A program made the position numbers and the translations under genes. Below the pieces are notes generated by a model that saw nothing but the letters and a program-made list of their open reading frames with translations, did no database searches and was not told the DNA's origin. DNA of 64,000 nt, from positions 10,624,560 through 10,688,559 of the forward strand of contig NC_049993.1 in assembly GCF_000003815.2 (NCBI RefSeq). The letters are read 5' to 3'. Source of the DNA: Branchiostoma floridae (taxonomy: Eukaryota > Chordata > Leptocardii > Amphioxiformes > Branchiostomatidae). Below are positions 1-11,800 of the stretch, piece after piece (within the stretch, counting starts at the first letter, position 1; the number at the start of each line of letters is the position of its first letter).

Positions 1-370
1 CAAGCCTGTACATGTCCCAGTGCTCACATACTCATAGATCTTGCCATGGACAGATTCTGTTATGTAAAACTTACAGCCTAATGATTGCTGAACTATTAAG
101 CCTGGTCATGTATGCACGTCGACCAATGATGATGATTATGATAATGCTATTCATGCAGATTTTGTTCACAAAGCTTGGTGAAACACAGTACGGGAAGATA
201 CAGTAACTTATGTTACTTGACACAACACAGCACATGCACAATAAAATCCAAACTTCAGCAACTTCATTCTTGTCTCTTTTGTATGTGTGACTTGTTAATC
301 AAAAGTTCAAGTATACATGTAAGTGGAGAATGAAGTAATGAGCGATTGTATTAAGTAAGAATAGAATGGG

Positions 371-378
371 TATAAAAG
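371..378 (+). promoter_or_regulatory. TATA box, candidate core promoter
   Basis: TATAAAAG sits in a G-rich flank (GGGTATAAAAGGG), a near-ideal TATA element. A start site about 30 bases downstream, near 400, would give a leader of about 100 bases before the ATG at 498. The link to that reading frame is inference. Confidence 0.35.
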
Positions 379-497
379 GGAGCAGGAATGTGCCACAAAG
401 ACATACTTCGTTAAAGCTAAGTTTTGAGTGTCATCTTCCAGAAGACCACATTATTCAGGTTTCTGCCAACAGTAGAATTTCTGCCATCCAGTCTTAG

Positions 498-716
498 ATG
501 TTAGACTATTCCGTCATTTCCCAGTGGAGGCTTGACGAACGCACAAAGTGGGAAAATTTTAAGGAAAATACTAAGCAACAGGAAGCACAACCACCAACTG
601 ACTTTGGTCATGTGTATCATTCTTATTGGTCTAATACAAACTACAGACGTTCCTTTTTAACCACCCATGACAAGCCCTCCGGTGAATGTCTTAGAAGTGG
701 CAAGTACAGGACTTAA
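498..716 (+). CDS. possible small protein or first exon, 72 aa
   Basis: This 72-codon frame starts about 120 bases after a strong TATA box and ends in a stop at 714-716. The product is polar and rich in aromatic and basic residues (SQWRLDERTKWENFKENT, YHSYWSNTNYRRSF), with no signal peptide or membrane segment. I do not recognise the family. The composition is less random than that of other short frames nearby, and a possible donor (GTACAG) lies near the end, so it could also be a first exon. A chance frame is quite possible. Confidence 0.25.
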   Translation: MLDYSVISQWRLDERTKWENFKENTKQQEAQPPTDFGHVYHSYWSNTNYRRSFLTTHDKPSGECLRSGKYRT

Positions 717-3081
717 CGTATCCTTGATTGGTGAACTGAACTTGATTGGTTCCTGATAGGTAGGCAGTCAAAACTACAAAGAACTGAAATGAGAGCCCCA
801 TTTCGTTTCCAAAGCCCCTTTTAGTTTTACTTTTAGTATATTCCAAATCCACTCTGACATTCAATAGTGACAAAAATCGTGTGCGTCTCTCTCTCCCTCC
901 CTCTCTCTTTTGTGACGAGTTTATATACATGTATACGAGGGCTGATCAGTACTCTCCAAGCAGAGGTTGAGTTGAGCGACTCAACCTCTGCTTGGAGAGC
1001 AGATGATCAGTAAGTTAGAGGGTAAGTTCTCAACCTCACCCAGAAATACTGGCCACAACTCAGATGTCGAAGCATAGATGTCAAGTACGGAGAGCTTGAA
1101 GGACGGCAATGATTTGAAATTTGGGGGAAATTGGTAAAAGGCTTCATACTACGAAACACTGTGCCTCGAAATTTGAGTTATGCTTATTATTTCTGGGTGA
1201 GGCCGAGAATTTATTGATTACCCCCCGTATCTCCAGGACAAATGTGTCTGATGATGTTTTGTGACTAAATGCTAGTTTACTATATAAGCGGATGAAACAT
1301 AAATTAAAATGCCAAAGTTGTTGTAGGAAATTGGATCAGGTCTCCAAGCAGATAAGAGCGCGCAAGGTACTCCGTGTGCCGCCCAGGCTTCTCTGGCAGT
1401 CTCACATCCCATATCAACAAACGAACAGTTGAATAAAGGCTAAGGCTTTCAGTGGAAATCGGATAATCTCCAAATATATTCGTTAACTAATCATAACGCA
1501 CAAGGTATGATGTATACATGAATGTAGGTGGCGCTTCGACGGGCAGACATGGCGTTAACTGGGCTCCTCACGCAGTGTTTGAAAATCGACCCTTTTATGC
1601 TATTTGGTGTCTTATAATGGTATTCAAGATATGCGTTATGATGTCTGGACCTACGTTGGAAGGTTTTCACTGGCATGAAGCCTAATTTCATGTATATTTT
1701 CACATCATAAAGGTTGGGACTATATACCCTATGAGAGCCTCGTCTGCAGTACCGCTCCCGGCCGCGTCCTGAAAAGTGGCTAAGACGTCCGCCAAATTGC
1801 CAAATTTCCCTCTTTTCGCGAATGGGGAAATGGCGAAAGGCTCATAAAGGGTTTTCACTTTTTGTGCTTGTATAACTTTGTTTTCTAAGATGTGACCATT
1901 TGAAATCATTGATGTCAGCTTTTAAGACATTTCACAAACAAAACCGGGGCGTAATAGATCAAAAGTGACGCGTTTCCCAAACAATCTACCAGTAAAGATG
2001 GTCGAGTATGCATGTGAATTGTCGTGTTCTGAAGGGCTACCACGGTCATTTGTGGTAAGACATACACTGGACAAATACAACTGACAGTGTGTTTTTCTTC
2101 GTTTGTCAATAGATCAAATCCTCATTTCAAACTACTGAAAGGTGTGTGGACTCGTGCAATATAACCTCGAGCGCCGGAGGAGTAATTTTGTTGTTCTTTG
2201 GTGGGCTCTGGGCTGAAAGAACAAGAGTGGAGAAAAAGTAGCTTTAGGCTGAATATGATAAGAGGGAATAGGACGGAAATTAATTAGGCTTAGCTGAACC
2301 ACCTTGATACCGGAAATTAATCATACATAAACCTTTCTAGCTATAGACTAAATCAAAGCTATTTTTAGGGTTATCAAGAACGGTTGAACATTGAGATCTT
2401 TACGGTACTTTTATCACATTTCAGTGTCACTAATTTTCCATACATAGCTCTATAATCGGTTCACATATCATTTCATGTCGCTTAGAATATCAACAAAAGG
2501 GTTTCCTACCACTCAATCATATTCAATTCACTGGAAACATTTTCCATTCTTTCAAACAAACAGTTCAATATTAATACATAATATAGACAGCACAGCAGCT
2601 CCGTGGCCTGGACACGGTGATCTAAAAATCATAGACACTACAATGCCAACGTAAGCTTTATTCAAGTCTTATGGCATCTCTATCAGGCCATGTAAAGACT
2701 CTGTCCTTATATTTCCAACGTCTGTTTCATTCATATTATTCGAAATCCTATGATAAGTGTAGTTTTCATTCCACTCATCAATGACTCCATCAGAATGCGT
2801 CAGACTCGGCGTATGACGTATGTAATGGATGTCTCCATTCACTTCGGAAGTTCCTCTGGTACGAGATCACCGTGCTCATGTCATTCTAACACCAAAACGA
2901 GCAAAATTCAACGGAAAATGATACATGGCCATGCCAACGTGCAGTACTAGTATTGTTACATTGACCTGCACTTTGGATATGAATCGCTAGAGGCCATTAT
3001 TGCACGGTGAATAATAGCGTTCTGCACTTAGACAGAAATGTTTGCTTGCATTTTGAAGGAATCTAGTACACTGGGTGGATG
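717..3081. other. non-coding interval
   Basis: I see no supported exon here. It contains one short hairpin repeat (943-1012), a fragment at 1341-1352 resembling the end of the same repeat family, and otherwise AT-rich sequence. Confidence 0.5.
943..1012. repeat. short hairpin MITE with 9-bp flanking duplication
   Basis: The arms CTCTCCAAGCAGAGGTTGAG and their complement face each other across a few bases. TGATCAGTA occurs on both sides (943-951 and 1004-1012), so it is probably a target-site duplication. The ends match the larger elements at 41261, 43899, 51167, 57750 and 58643. It looks like a minimal, internally deleted family member. Confidence 0.65.
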
Positions 3082-3107
3082 TGTTTGCTGTGTTTAGATT
3101 GTATACC

Positions 3108-3213
3108 TGTTCAGTCCATGGACAGGTATATTTGCTCATATTTCGATGGTTTTCAGCACCAAGGACAGGCGTGCTTGTCGGTATTTTGGGCTGCATTCAG
3201 CACCAAGGACAGG
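3108..3213. repeat. 44-bp tandem repeat, about 2.5 copies
   Basis: TTCAGCACCAAGGACAGG occurs at 3152-3169 and 3196-3213, and a diverged copy (TTCAGTCCATGGACAGG) ends at 3125. The spacing is 44 bases each time. There is no sign of coding. Confidence 0.6.
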
Positions 3214-3366
3214 TATTTTTACCTGCATGCGGCTGCAGCTATACATAAATGTTAACTATGTATTTCTGAGCGGTCTAGCAGCGACCTCCAGCGGTTGAAT
3301 TACAAAGCACAGTGTCTAACCTTCCTATGCGCATTAATATGACTAGTAGATAGATTGAGTACAACC

Positions 3367-4672
3367 CTGATCATACGATCTAATGCCGACTAATCATAGC
3401 AACACACAGTAAAGCTCGCGCCTCGCTAACTTTCACGTTTAAGTGTTAACAAAAAAGTGTACAACTGACGGTAATTATACAGCAGCAAAGTAAATAGCTT
3501 CAAATTTGCGGTTGCACTAATTTTCACCGCGGATAAGCACTGTGCTGTGCGGTCCAGCTGTGATGTGGGTGCTGATTGGCTATGCCAGTGTACATACAGG
3601 ATAACTTATCATCAATATACCACAGATCAAACGATGGTACAGAGTGATTGGTCAACATCAAACGATGGTATAAGCTGATTGGCCAACGGATAAAAAATTG
3701 GTGAAACAATGCGCCGCTACTAAAACACTGTGGTAAACTCACATTACGATTTAAAAGCCGACTTATCATGCCACCACACAATTGAGCTCACGCCTCGCTG
3801 GCTTAAACGTTAAAGTGTTTACAAATGGTGTAGAAATGGCGGTAATTATACAGCAGCAAAGTAAATAGCTTCAACATTGCGGTAGCACTAATTTGTACCG
3901 CGGATATGTACTGTGATGTGCGGTCCAGCTGTGATGTGGATGCTGATTGGCTTTGTCAATGTACATACCGGATAACTTATCATCAATATTACTACAGATC
4001 AAACGATAGTACAGACTGATTGGTCAACATCAAACGATAGTATATGCTGATTGGCCAACGGAGAAAAGTTGATAAAACAATGCGCAGCTACTAAAACACT
4101 GTGGTAAACTCACATTACGATCTAAAAGCCGACTTATCATGCCACCACACAATTGAGCTCACGCCTCGCTGGCATAAACGTTAAAATGTTTACAAATGGT
4201 GTAGAAATGACGGTAATTATACAGCAGCAAAGTAAATAGCTTCAACGTTGCGGTTGCACTAATTTTCACCGCGGATATGTACTGTGATGTGCGGTCCAGC
4301 TGTGATGTGGATGCTGATTGGCTATGTCAATGTACATACCGGATAACTTATCATCAATATTACCACAGATCAAACGATGGCACAGACTGATTGGTCAACG
4401 TCACACGATGGTATATACTGATTGGCCAACGGAGAAAAATTAAGAAAACAATGCACGACTACCAAAACACTATGGCAAGTTCACATTACGATCTAAAAGC
4501 CGACTTATTACATCACCATACAACAAAGCTGATGCCTCACTGGCGTTTACGTTCAAGTGTTTACAAATGGTGTACAAATGGCGATAATGATACAGAAATA
4601 GGGTAAATAGCTTCAACATTGCAGTTGCACTACTTTGTACCGCGGATAAGTATAAGTGCCGTGCGGCCCCAG
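3367..4672. repeat. 371-bp tandem repeat, about 3.5 copies
   Basis: Anchor AGCAGCAAAG falls at 3481, 3852 and 4223, and a degenerate copy follows near 4593, giving a period of 371 bases. Each unit carries CACCGCGGATA or TACCGCGGATA, GCGGTCCAGCTGTGATGTG and two or three inverted-CCAAT motifs (GATTGGC, GATTGGT). The copies differ by scattered substitutions and the last is truncated. It could be a minisatellite or a tandem array from a transposon interior. Short frames inside it are not conserved between copies. Confidence 0.8.
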
Positions 4673-4992
4673 TGTGCAGCATTTATTTCATCGACTGCTA
4701 GGGGTCGCTTCTAAACAATCAACGTAAAATCGTATTTGCAACATTTCTTGTCTGTCGTTCTTTTTCAAGTCGCTTAATGACGCTCTTGATACGCCGAGAT
4801 AAGACACCAATTGCCCGAATTGTTGCCAGTGAGTTTTTTTCATCGAGTAGAAAGTAAGGGAGACTGCATAAAGTAACTTTGATGGAAAAAAGTAACTTGA
4901 AATCTTCCTAAATTCCTGGATTGTATTCACCTTGAATGAGATGGGATTTTACTGGAATCAACTACATTCAGTCGTCCTGTAGCTGAGGCAAC

Positions 4993-5060
4993 TAGGCTCT
5001 GAAAAACGTATTTACTTGTAGTGGCAGATAAACACAAGTAAATACGTTTTTCAGAGCCTA
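4993..5060. repeat. perfect 27-bp-arm hairpin
   Basis: The arm starting TAGGCTCTGAAAAACG (4993-5019) is exactly complementary to 5034-5060, with a 14-base loop. It abuts the left end of the TIR element at 5062. The bases just outside it (AGCTGAGGCAACTAGG) recur inverted just beyond the right end of that element near 5925-5945, so hairpin and element may be one larger foldback. Confidence 0.7.
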
Positions 5061-5061
5061 A

Positions 5062-5926
5062 GGCCATGTTGATTTGATTATATGGATGACATCCTCCGGG
5101 AACTCCAAAACTGATGCGAGCGAGCGAATAAAAAAAAAGTTTGGCCAAAAAAAAAAAGTTGCCTTCAGTATGAAATCAAAGTGGCCAGGAAGGTTGAACA
5201 TAGGACTTAACACACATAGTATGGTATACCAACAGTTAGGTGTAGGGACCAGTACATCATACGGGTGCAAAACATTCTTCTTGGACCAATCCAAAAAAAA
5301 CAGACCTGAAAAGAAACAGAGGAACAGGTTTCGCCAATTACAAAATGGACACACTATGTCGGCAGCCATTTGGGGTCTAACCGGGGGGCCAAGAAGACAA
5401 CAAGAGCGAAGTCAAGTAGAGTTTATAGTCAATTGCACCAAGTTTCTACAGTCAAAGGTACAGAGACAGTTAGCCTTTATTACATGGAGATGGGATTTTA
5501 AAATGCAGTGGGAGTCCAATAATCCACCAAACAGATTCCTTTGTAGCAAAATTGACCAATTACCATTGTTTTGAGTATTGCCAGTTCTCAAGTTTCCACA
5601 GACAATCAGGTCCAGGTTCATGTCCGTACCTGGAAATGATCCTCTGGACCTGAATTTTCTGTACTGGTACCTCCCCCAACCAACAATAGATTTTTTTTTC
5701 TTTCAGTCCTTTCACATCTTATTCTTTGACTTTAGGTTCATTTTGGCATTCTATGGCATTAGTTATCTGTTTTCTGATACTTTTTTTTTTCAATCTACGG
5801 AATATTTGTGCTCATTTTTCAGCTGCTTTGCACAATTTATTGTGTGGTCGAAAACTTCTTTTTTTGGAAATGGCCGAAAATTGGTGCGAGCGCGGATGTC
5901 ATCCATATAATCAAATCAACGTGGCC
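5062..5926. mobile_element. Harbinger-like MITE, 865 bp
   Basis: The ends are inverted repeats of about 33 bp starting GGCCATGTTGATTTGATTAT on the left and matched on the right (TGATTT...GGCC, one mismatch). TAA stands on both sides (5059-5061 and 5927-5929). GG-starting ends and a TWA-type 3-bp duplication are typical of PIF/Harbinger elements. No transposase is readable inside, so it is non-autonomous. A 166-codon frame from 5074 is low-complexity and is taken as chance. The element at 59430 shares the end structure and the motif TATGGATGACATCCTC. Confidence 0.7.
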
Positions 5927-5929
5927 TAA

Positions 5930-7415
5930 TTGCCTCAGCTAAATCGTCCTGATGTGCGATAAATGTTAATCCCACACTTACGCTGGCAGGTAGAAAACAT
6001 ACAGGTATACCATGCGTGCTCTATATGTTTGCTCCCTGCACCCATTTTACAGTACGGTACATGTACTAGTATTTTTGTCAACACCAGGTTTTCAGAGCTG
6101 CCATTGTAGTCTCAGCCCTAGGATTCCACTGCTGACAGGAGGCTTTCCAGCGTTGAAGATGCCTCAGCACAGGAAGTCCAGTGCTGGCAAAGTCTCAGCT
6201 CGGTGAATCCAGTGCTCACCGCAACTTCAGCACGGGGTGTGAGAAAGTAACCAGTGACTTTCATACATTTGCATTTATCAAGTTTATCACAACAGTATAA
6301 ATGTCCTCTGTCTCCAACCTGATAGAACATATCTTCTTCAAAGACTTATTATGGGAAAGGCCTTAAGTTCAACCACTGTTCTATGTGCATACACAAGAAC
6401 CAATCCTTCACAACAGTTGCAACGTTGTACATCTCATTTAATACCTGTAGCAGTGCTATGTGTAACTAATACTTCCATCAAACATACAGAACTATTACAA
6501 CTAGTGCACAGGTAACGCTACTTATTGCCATCAGTTTGTCGGTAATTTCATGTAAAGGTTGAAGAGTGCACCATGTGAGCATCAGACTGTACAATGGTCT
6601 TTATACATTTTCATGTAAGTCATCAACAAAACTAATGCTGTAGCAACTTTGAACATATCATATCCATACAACATAGAAGTACATGTATATGTACAGCAGA
6701 ACTCCTGGGACGGGGTGGCTTACGAGAACACATTTTAACATTGGTTGAATCAAAACAAGACCTGCATTCCATGTTTTCTTAAAACCAAGAAAACATTTTC
6801 AATTTAGTATTCACTTATCTAACAAAATCAGCCTTACATAGACCAGTGCGTGTAGTTTACAATATTTCTGCCTAGATTGGCATTTGGATTTACTTTGAAA
6901 GAATAACAATTTGTTTGCCTGGACTTTTCCATACCTTGTCTGATTGGAAATTTGACATCAACACATACATGTACAAAGTACACAAATTTGATAACAAATC
7001 TCCATCTTTGGCACAGACAAACATTGCCGAAATATTCAGAAGGTAATTTTTACCTTCCTGATTCAGTCTTAACCTTCTTTCAAACAAACAACAGTCTAGA
7101 ATAAAAGTCCCTGAAAACTAAGACCAAACTGACCTGGCTGTATAGTTGCGGTCACAATGGCACCAATGAAACTGTATTTACAAACTTCTCTGAGATGAGA
7201 GTGACCACCGGTATGCAGTATTTTTGGACAAAGGTGGTACCCACAGCTTTTTCACAGGGAAAATTGTAGCAGCAGAAACACCATTGTTGCAAGTTCTTAA
7301 AATCATGGACCAATCTATTCCAAATCTCTCCTTGGTTGTCTCACTGGTTGGCTTAATATCCCCATGTTCCAATGCAGAGCCTCACCATACAGTCTATATG
7401 CATGTAATATGCCCA
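5930..7415. other. non-coding interval downstream of TRIR
   Basis: No exon is supported. On the minus strand this could hold the TRIR 3' untranslated region, but I found no AATAAA on that strand between 6000 and 8865, so the transcript end is unknown. Confidence 0.4.
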
Positions 7416-7574
7416 GCTAAACCAGGCTGAGGTTTACACTTTTGTAGACATGACCTCCAACCAGCTGTCAGCCAATCAGAGAATCAGTTTTACTCATCAA
7501 AAGCAACTATCTGATTGGCTGAGAGCTGGTAAGAGGCCACACCCAGAGAAGTGGAAACCTCAGCCCAGTTTAGC
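7416..7574. mobile_element. MITE, GCTAAAC family, copy 1
   Basis: The ends GCTAAACCAGGCTGAGGTTT and CCTCAGCCCAGTTTAGC are inverted repeats. Subterminal copies of CTGATTGGCTGA and its complement face inward. A second copy lies at 9242-9396. No coding potential is seen. Confidence 0.65.
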
Positions 7575-7877
7575 AGCTGCGAGAAAGGCTCTACATAGGA
7601 ATATGAATATAATGTAGAAATACATATAATGTTTTATGCCCACAGTTCTGATATTGCTACAGCCTTTACATCCATTTTGCACATTCTTCTATGTTTGAAA
7701 TCACTTCTGTACAGGACATGTTGGCTGTGTTTCTGCCTCTAATACGTCACATAACACAATGGAAGTCTGATGTACAATGAAAAATTCTATGTACAGCTGT
7801 AAGTACAAATGAAGACCTATATATATTCAATTGCTTCACAATGAAAACATTCTTTTTCTAGAACACTACAAAGCATG

Positions 7878-8214
7878 GTTCTAGCCAGCGCCCGTCCTTC
7901 CGTCCTTTGCCAGAATTTTGTAGTTGGGGACGGACAAAAATTTTGCCCATTCCGTCCTCTTTGACGGACTAAAATCGTCATGTAATGATATCTAAAAAAT
8001 GAAATTTTGAAAAGATCTCCAGAAATTTAGCACAGACACCATTGAATCACCCTGGGTCTACTCTACCAGCAAAATCTGCCCATCAAAATGCGGGAAACAG
8101 TGTTTTAGAGGGTCTAGATTTCAAAAATTTTCCAAGATCGGGCCCCCTCGGATTACGAACTTGACAGAATTTCCATTCCAAATCCAGGGGAAAAAAATTC
8201 AGGCTGGCTAGAAC
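7878..8214. repeat. dispersed repeat with GTTCTAGCC ends, copy 1
   Basis: The ends GTTCTAGCCAGC and GCTGGCTAGAAC are inverted. The interior includes GGACGGACAAAAATTTTGCC and GAGGGTCTAGATTTCAAAA, both found again in diverged form at 11088-11320. Confidence 0.6.
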
Positions 8215-8865
8215 ACTGCTACAAAATTACAGGAATGACAGCATAAAGGTGACTGTAATACACATGTACACAGAGCTAACAGGACAGGGGAAAAGCCATT
8301 GGTATATTCTTACATATTAACTTACACAACACAACAAACTTTATATACAGATAACAGAGCAATTGGCCATTCCATTCAAAAAGGAGGGGAAACAGGTACC
8401 TTTTCTTTTTCATGAAAGGAAAAGGGGTGGAGTACACATGGTGGAAAATATACATGAAATAAGCAAATAAAACGGCCTCAAGCAGCCCCTTTGCTCCCCC
8501 TTTTGAAATGAAAAAGCCTACAATATAAATGAAAGGTATGAATGACTCTATGGTTCAATAACCAACATCCATTTGGTAAAAATAATGGCTTCACCAGAAC
8601 CGCCCAACATTTTGAAATCTTAGAGACACCACAAATCAACAAAATGATCATGTGTTTCAAGATGGTTCTTCTTGGGGAACACGTCAACTGTTCTAGATGT
8701 CACACAGACAACATGTTTAACAGAACATCTATTTCAGGTGTCATCAACACTCTGAAGTATTCCTAGGGAAGTGGTCCTGGGAAAAAGGTTCCAGAGTTTT
8801 TCTTCCTGCCCATTGGCTCTCTCCTACTATCTACAGGCAGTCCCTGCAGGTGTACAGGTCTGTTG

Positions 8866-11800
8866 CTACTTGACCAGCGGTCGTGTTTTGTCATCGTCGC
8901 AGCACTGATGGGCCTTGTACTTCTGTACTTCTGCCATGTACTGTTCCCATGGGTCCTTCTTTTTAGGGTCATCCTAAAAAAAAAAACACTTTAAATACAT
9001 GTGCATCTTCAGCTAGTATGATGAAACATATCACAGTCATAACTTTGCTGACACAGTCACAAATCATCCTGCCAAAAATGAACCACATGAACACACCAAG
9101 GGATGAAAAACAAAGAAGGACTGGAAAGGGCCTAATGAATGATAATATAAATACATATGCTAAAAACTGCATTCTCCTACTTAAAGCCTCCTCTGTTTCC
9201 TATATAATATGCATGTACCATGAGGGACCTGAGGAGGTTCTGCTAAACTGGGCTGTTTCCACTTTTGTGGGTGTGGTCTCTAAAAAATAACCAGCTGTCA
9301 AATTTACCCAAAGAAAACATTTAGGTGATTCTCTGATTGGCTGACAGCAGGTTAGATGCCACACCCACAAAAGTGGAAACCTCAGCCTGGTTTAGCCAAG
9401 GAGCTTCTTGCTTTAGGACCTTTTAGCTGATGATCCTCCCCAAGGTACATTGTATAGGCTGCATGGTCAGCTTTGCATAGGAGAATGAAAAAATTTAGGT
9501 TTGGTATTACTAATGATGCATTACATTGTACTTCAAGCCCCGACAGTGCAGCATAAAGAATGCATACAAGTCCTGAAGGTTAATGCGAGATTCCCAGCCT
9601 GTAAATATCCACCTTCAGTCTGGAGCTGGTTAGACAAGTGTCCCAGCCAGACAGGTGGTGCTCAGACAGAGTTAAGATAACCTCCAGATGTCTTATGAAG
9701 TTACTCCCAACTTCTGCTCCTTCCAAAATCCCAACTCAGGGATGTGACATTTAAGATAACAGCAAGAATCCTCCTGAAGTTACTGGTGACAACCGAAATC
9801 TCAGCTCAGGCTACAGTCATGAGTGATTGGCATTTACTGGCAGAAGTGAGCCACGCTAGTTTAATCATTAAACGAACAGGGGAGTTAAGAATTCGATTGA
9901 ACTCCTGATCAGGAAGATCGGATTGTGGGGGATGATGCTCAAAACTAACATGCTTAAAAACAACATCGTTTGCAAATTGACTCTCAAATGTTTATCACAT
10001 TTAGCTTCTCAGGTTATACCCAGCTACATGTAGCATGTGTTTGTTTTCATATATATTTCATTATTTGCTTGTGGATTGTTGAACAGAACAAACATCTCAA
10101 AAGCTAGGACTGGATGAAGATATTTGCTGCAGACTGTTACCAGAAACTCTGCAAGCTTATTATAAGATCATTGCTAGAAGTTTCTACAGGTTTAAACCCA
10201 CTTGACACACAGTTATAGTATTTAACATTTACCTGCAAATATCTTAAATTATCAGGGTGGGTATAATATACATACCTAAATAGGAAATTGTGTAACATCA
10301 TGGTAAATTTCATTTCTAGCTGAACTCTGATTCCTACATTTTACAATTTTATAAGATGTTGCGAGCCCACGATATCATGTCTGCATGTCACATAATTCAA
10401 GGAATTAAGTGGGTCTCACAATCAGATCCTTTTTCTTACAGTTTAATCCCTATGTAACACTTTGTAAAGAACACCCTGATGTAACTTCCATTACTAGTAC
10501 CATGTGATATTACCACACTATGACAGGAAGCTACAAGTAACAGAGAGGATACATTATCTTGTTAACTTAAATCAAACCCAGAAGTTCTGAACAGACTTCA
10601 TGCTGTGATCATTAAGCTTTTATTTGCCTGAGTAAAACTGGCAATGGACTGGAGCCAGACAGTTCCAGATACACTGCATTAACTTCTGATTCCCTCTCTG
10701 GATTTGAGTCTCTTCCAGACAGACTTATAACCCCTACTCTACAGGAAGAGCATCGGGTGTCACTTTCAAAGGGAAAAGTTTCACCTTTTCTTTCCTACAG
10801 GTTAGACTGTGTGGTAATGTACAGCCACTTACACAAATGTTGGCAAGATTAAAAGTGACACAAACTCATAACCTTCGGTTACAAGGCAAGGCTAGCAACC
10901 ACTCTGTATAATGTTAAACACTTCACAGGTAATAAATATTGTAACATTTTTACACTGTTTCCTGTCTGGAAAGGATGTCCAAAGTTATAGTGAATGAAAC
11001 TGGGTCATACAGCTGCCTTGATGTACTACATGGCCCACTTGGCATGATTTGTAACTTATTTGTAGGTACCCATATCACCGATCCAGGGTTCTAGACAGCA
11101 TCTGTCCTAATCCGTCCTTTGACAGAATTTTGCCGCTGGGGATAGACAAAAATTTTGCCCATTCTGTCTTCTGTGATGGACAAAAATTGGCATGTTAAGT
11201 TGAACCAAGCTGAGTTTACCAGCATTTGCCTCTCAAAATAAAGGAAACAGCATTTCAGAGGGTCTAGATTTCAAAATTTTCCCAGGGAGCGTATCAGGAT
11301 TTCCATTCAAAATCATGGAGACGAAAAACATGTACATGTAAAGCCATAACAATTTAATGAGTTGGTTGGTGAACTTGAATCTTTGAAACTGTGTATGCCA
11401 AGGTACCTACCAAACCCTCAGACTGTGTCCTCATGTGAATATTTAAATCTATCTTCATCTTTTTAAATCTGGGAACTTATAAGCTAGCTAAGCTACCACT
11501 AGACCAGGCAAGTGTTTATGGTTGCCTTGTTTATACTTGCAGCTTAGGAATGCTTGAACACAAATCATCGTAATTAACGGTGGAAATCCAGCTTGAAAGT
11601 TTAGACTAAACTCAGGTGATTGAAACGATCTCGTCCACCAACATCACAAGTTACAACTTGAGTACTGCCATCAATTCAGAAGCCAGGAAACTTTTCAGTA
11701 GGCAGTAAGACAATTCAGAAGGTAACAAACTATGCATGGCTCAGTGGTTGATGCATCAAATGTATATCACTACATTTTTTTAAAACTTTTATCTAGAAGA

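Noticed and set aside
5074..5574. 166-codon plus-strand frame
   Set aside because: It lies wholly inside the Harbinger-like MITE, includes lysine runs from A-tracts in the element's inverted repeat, and shows no domain.
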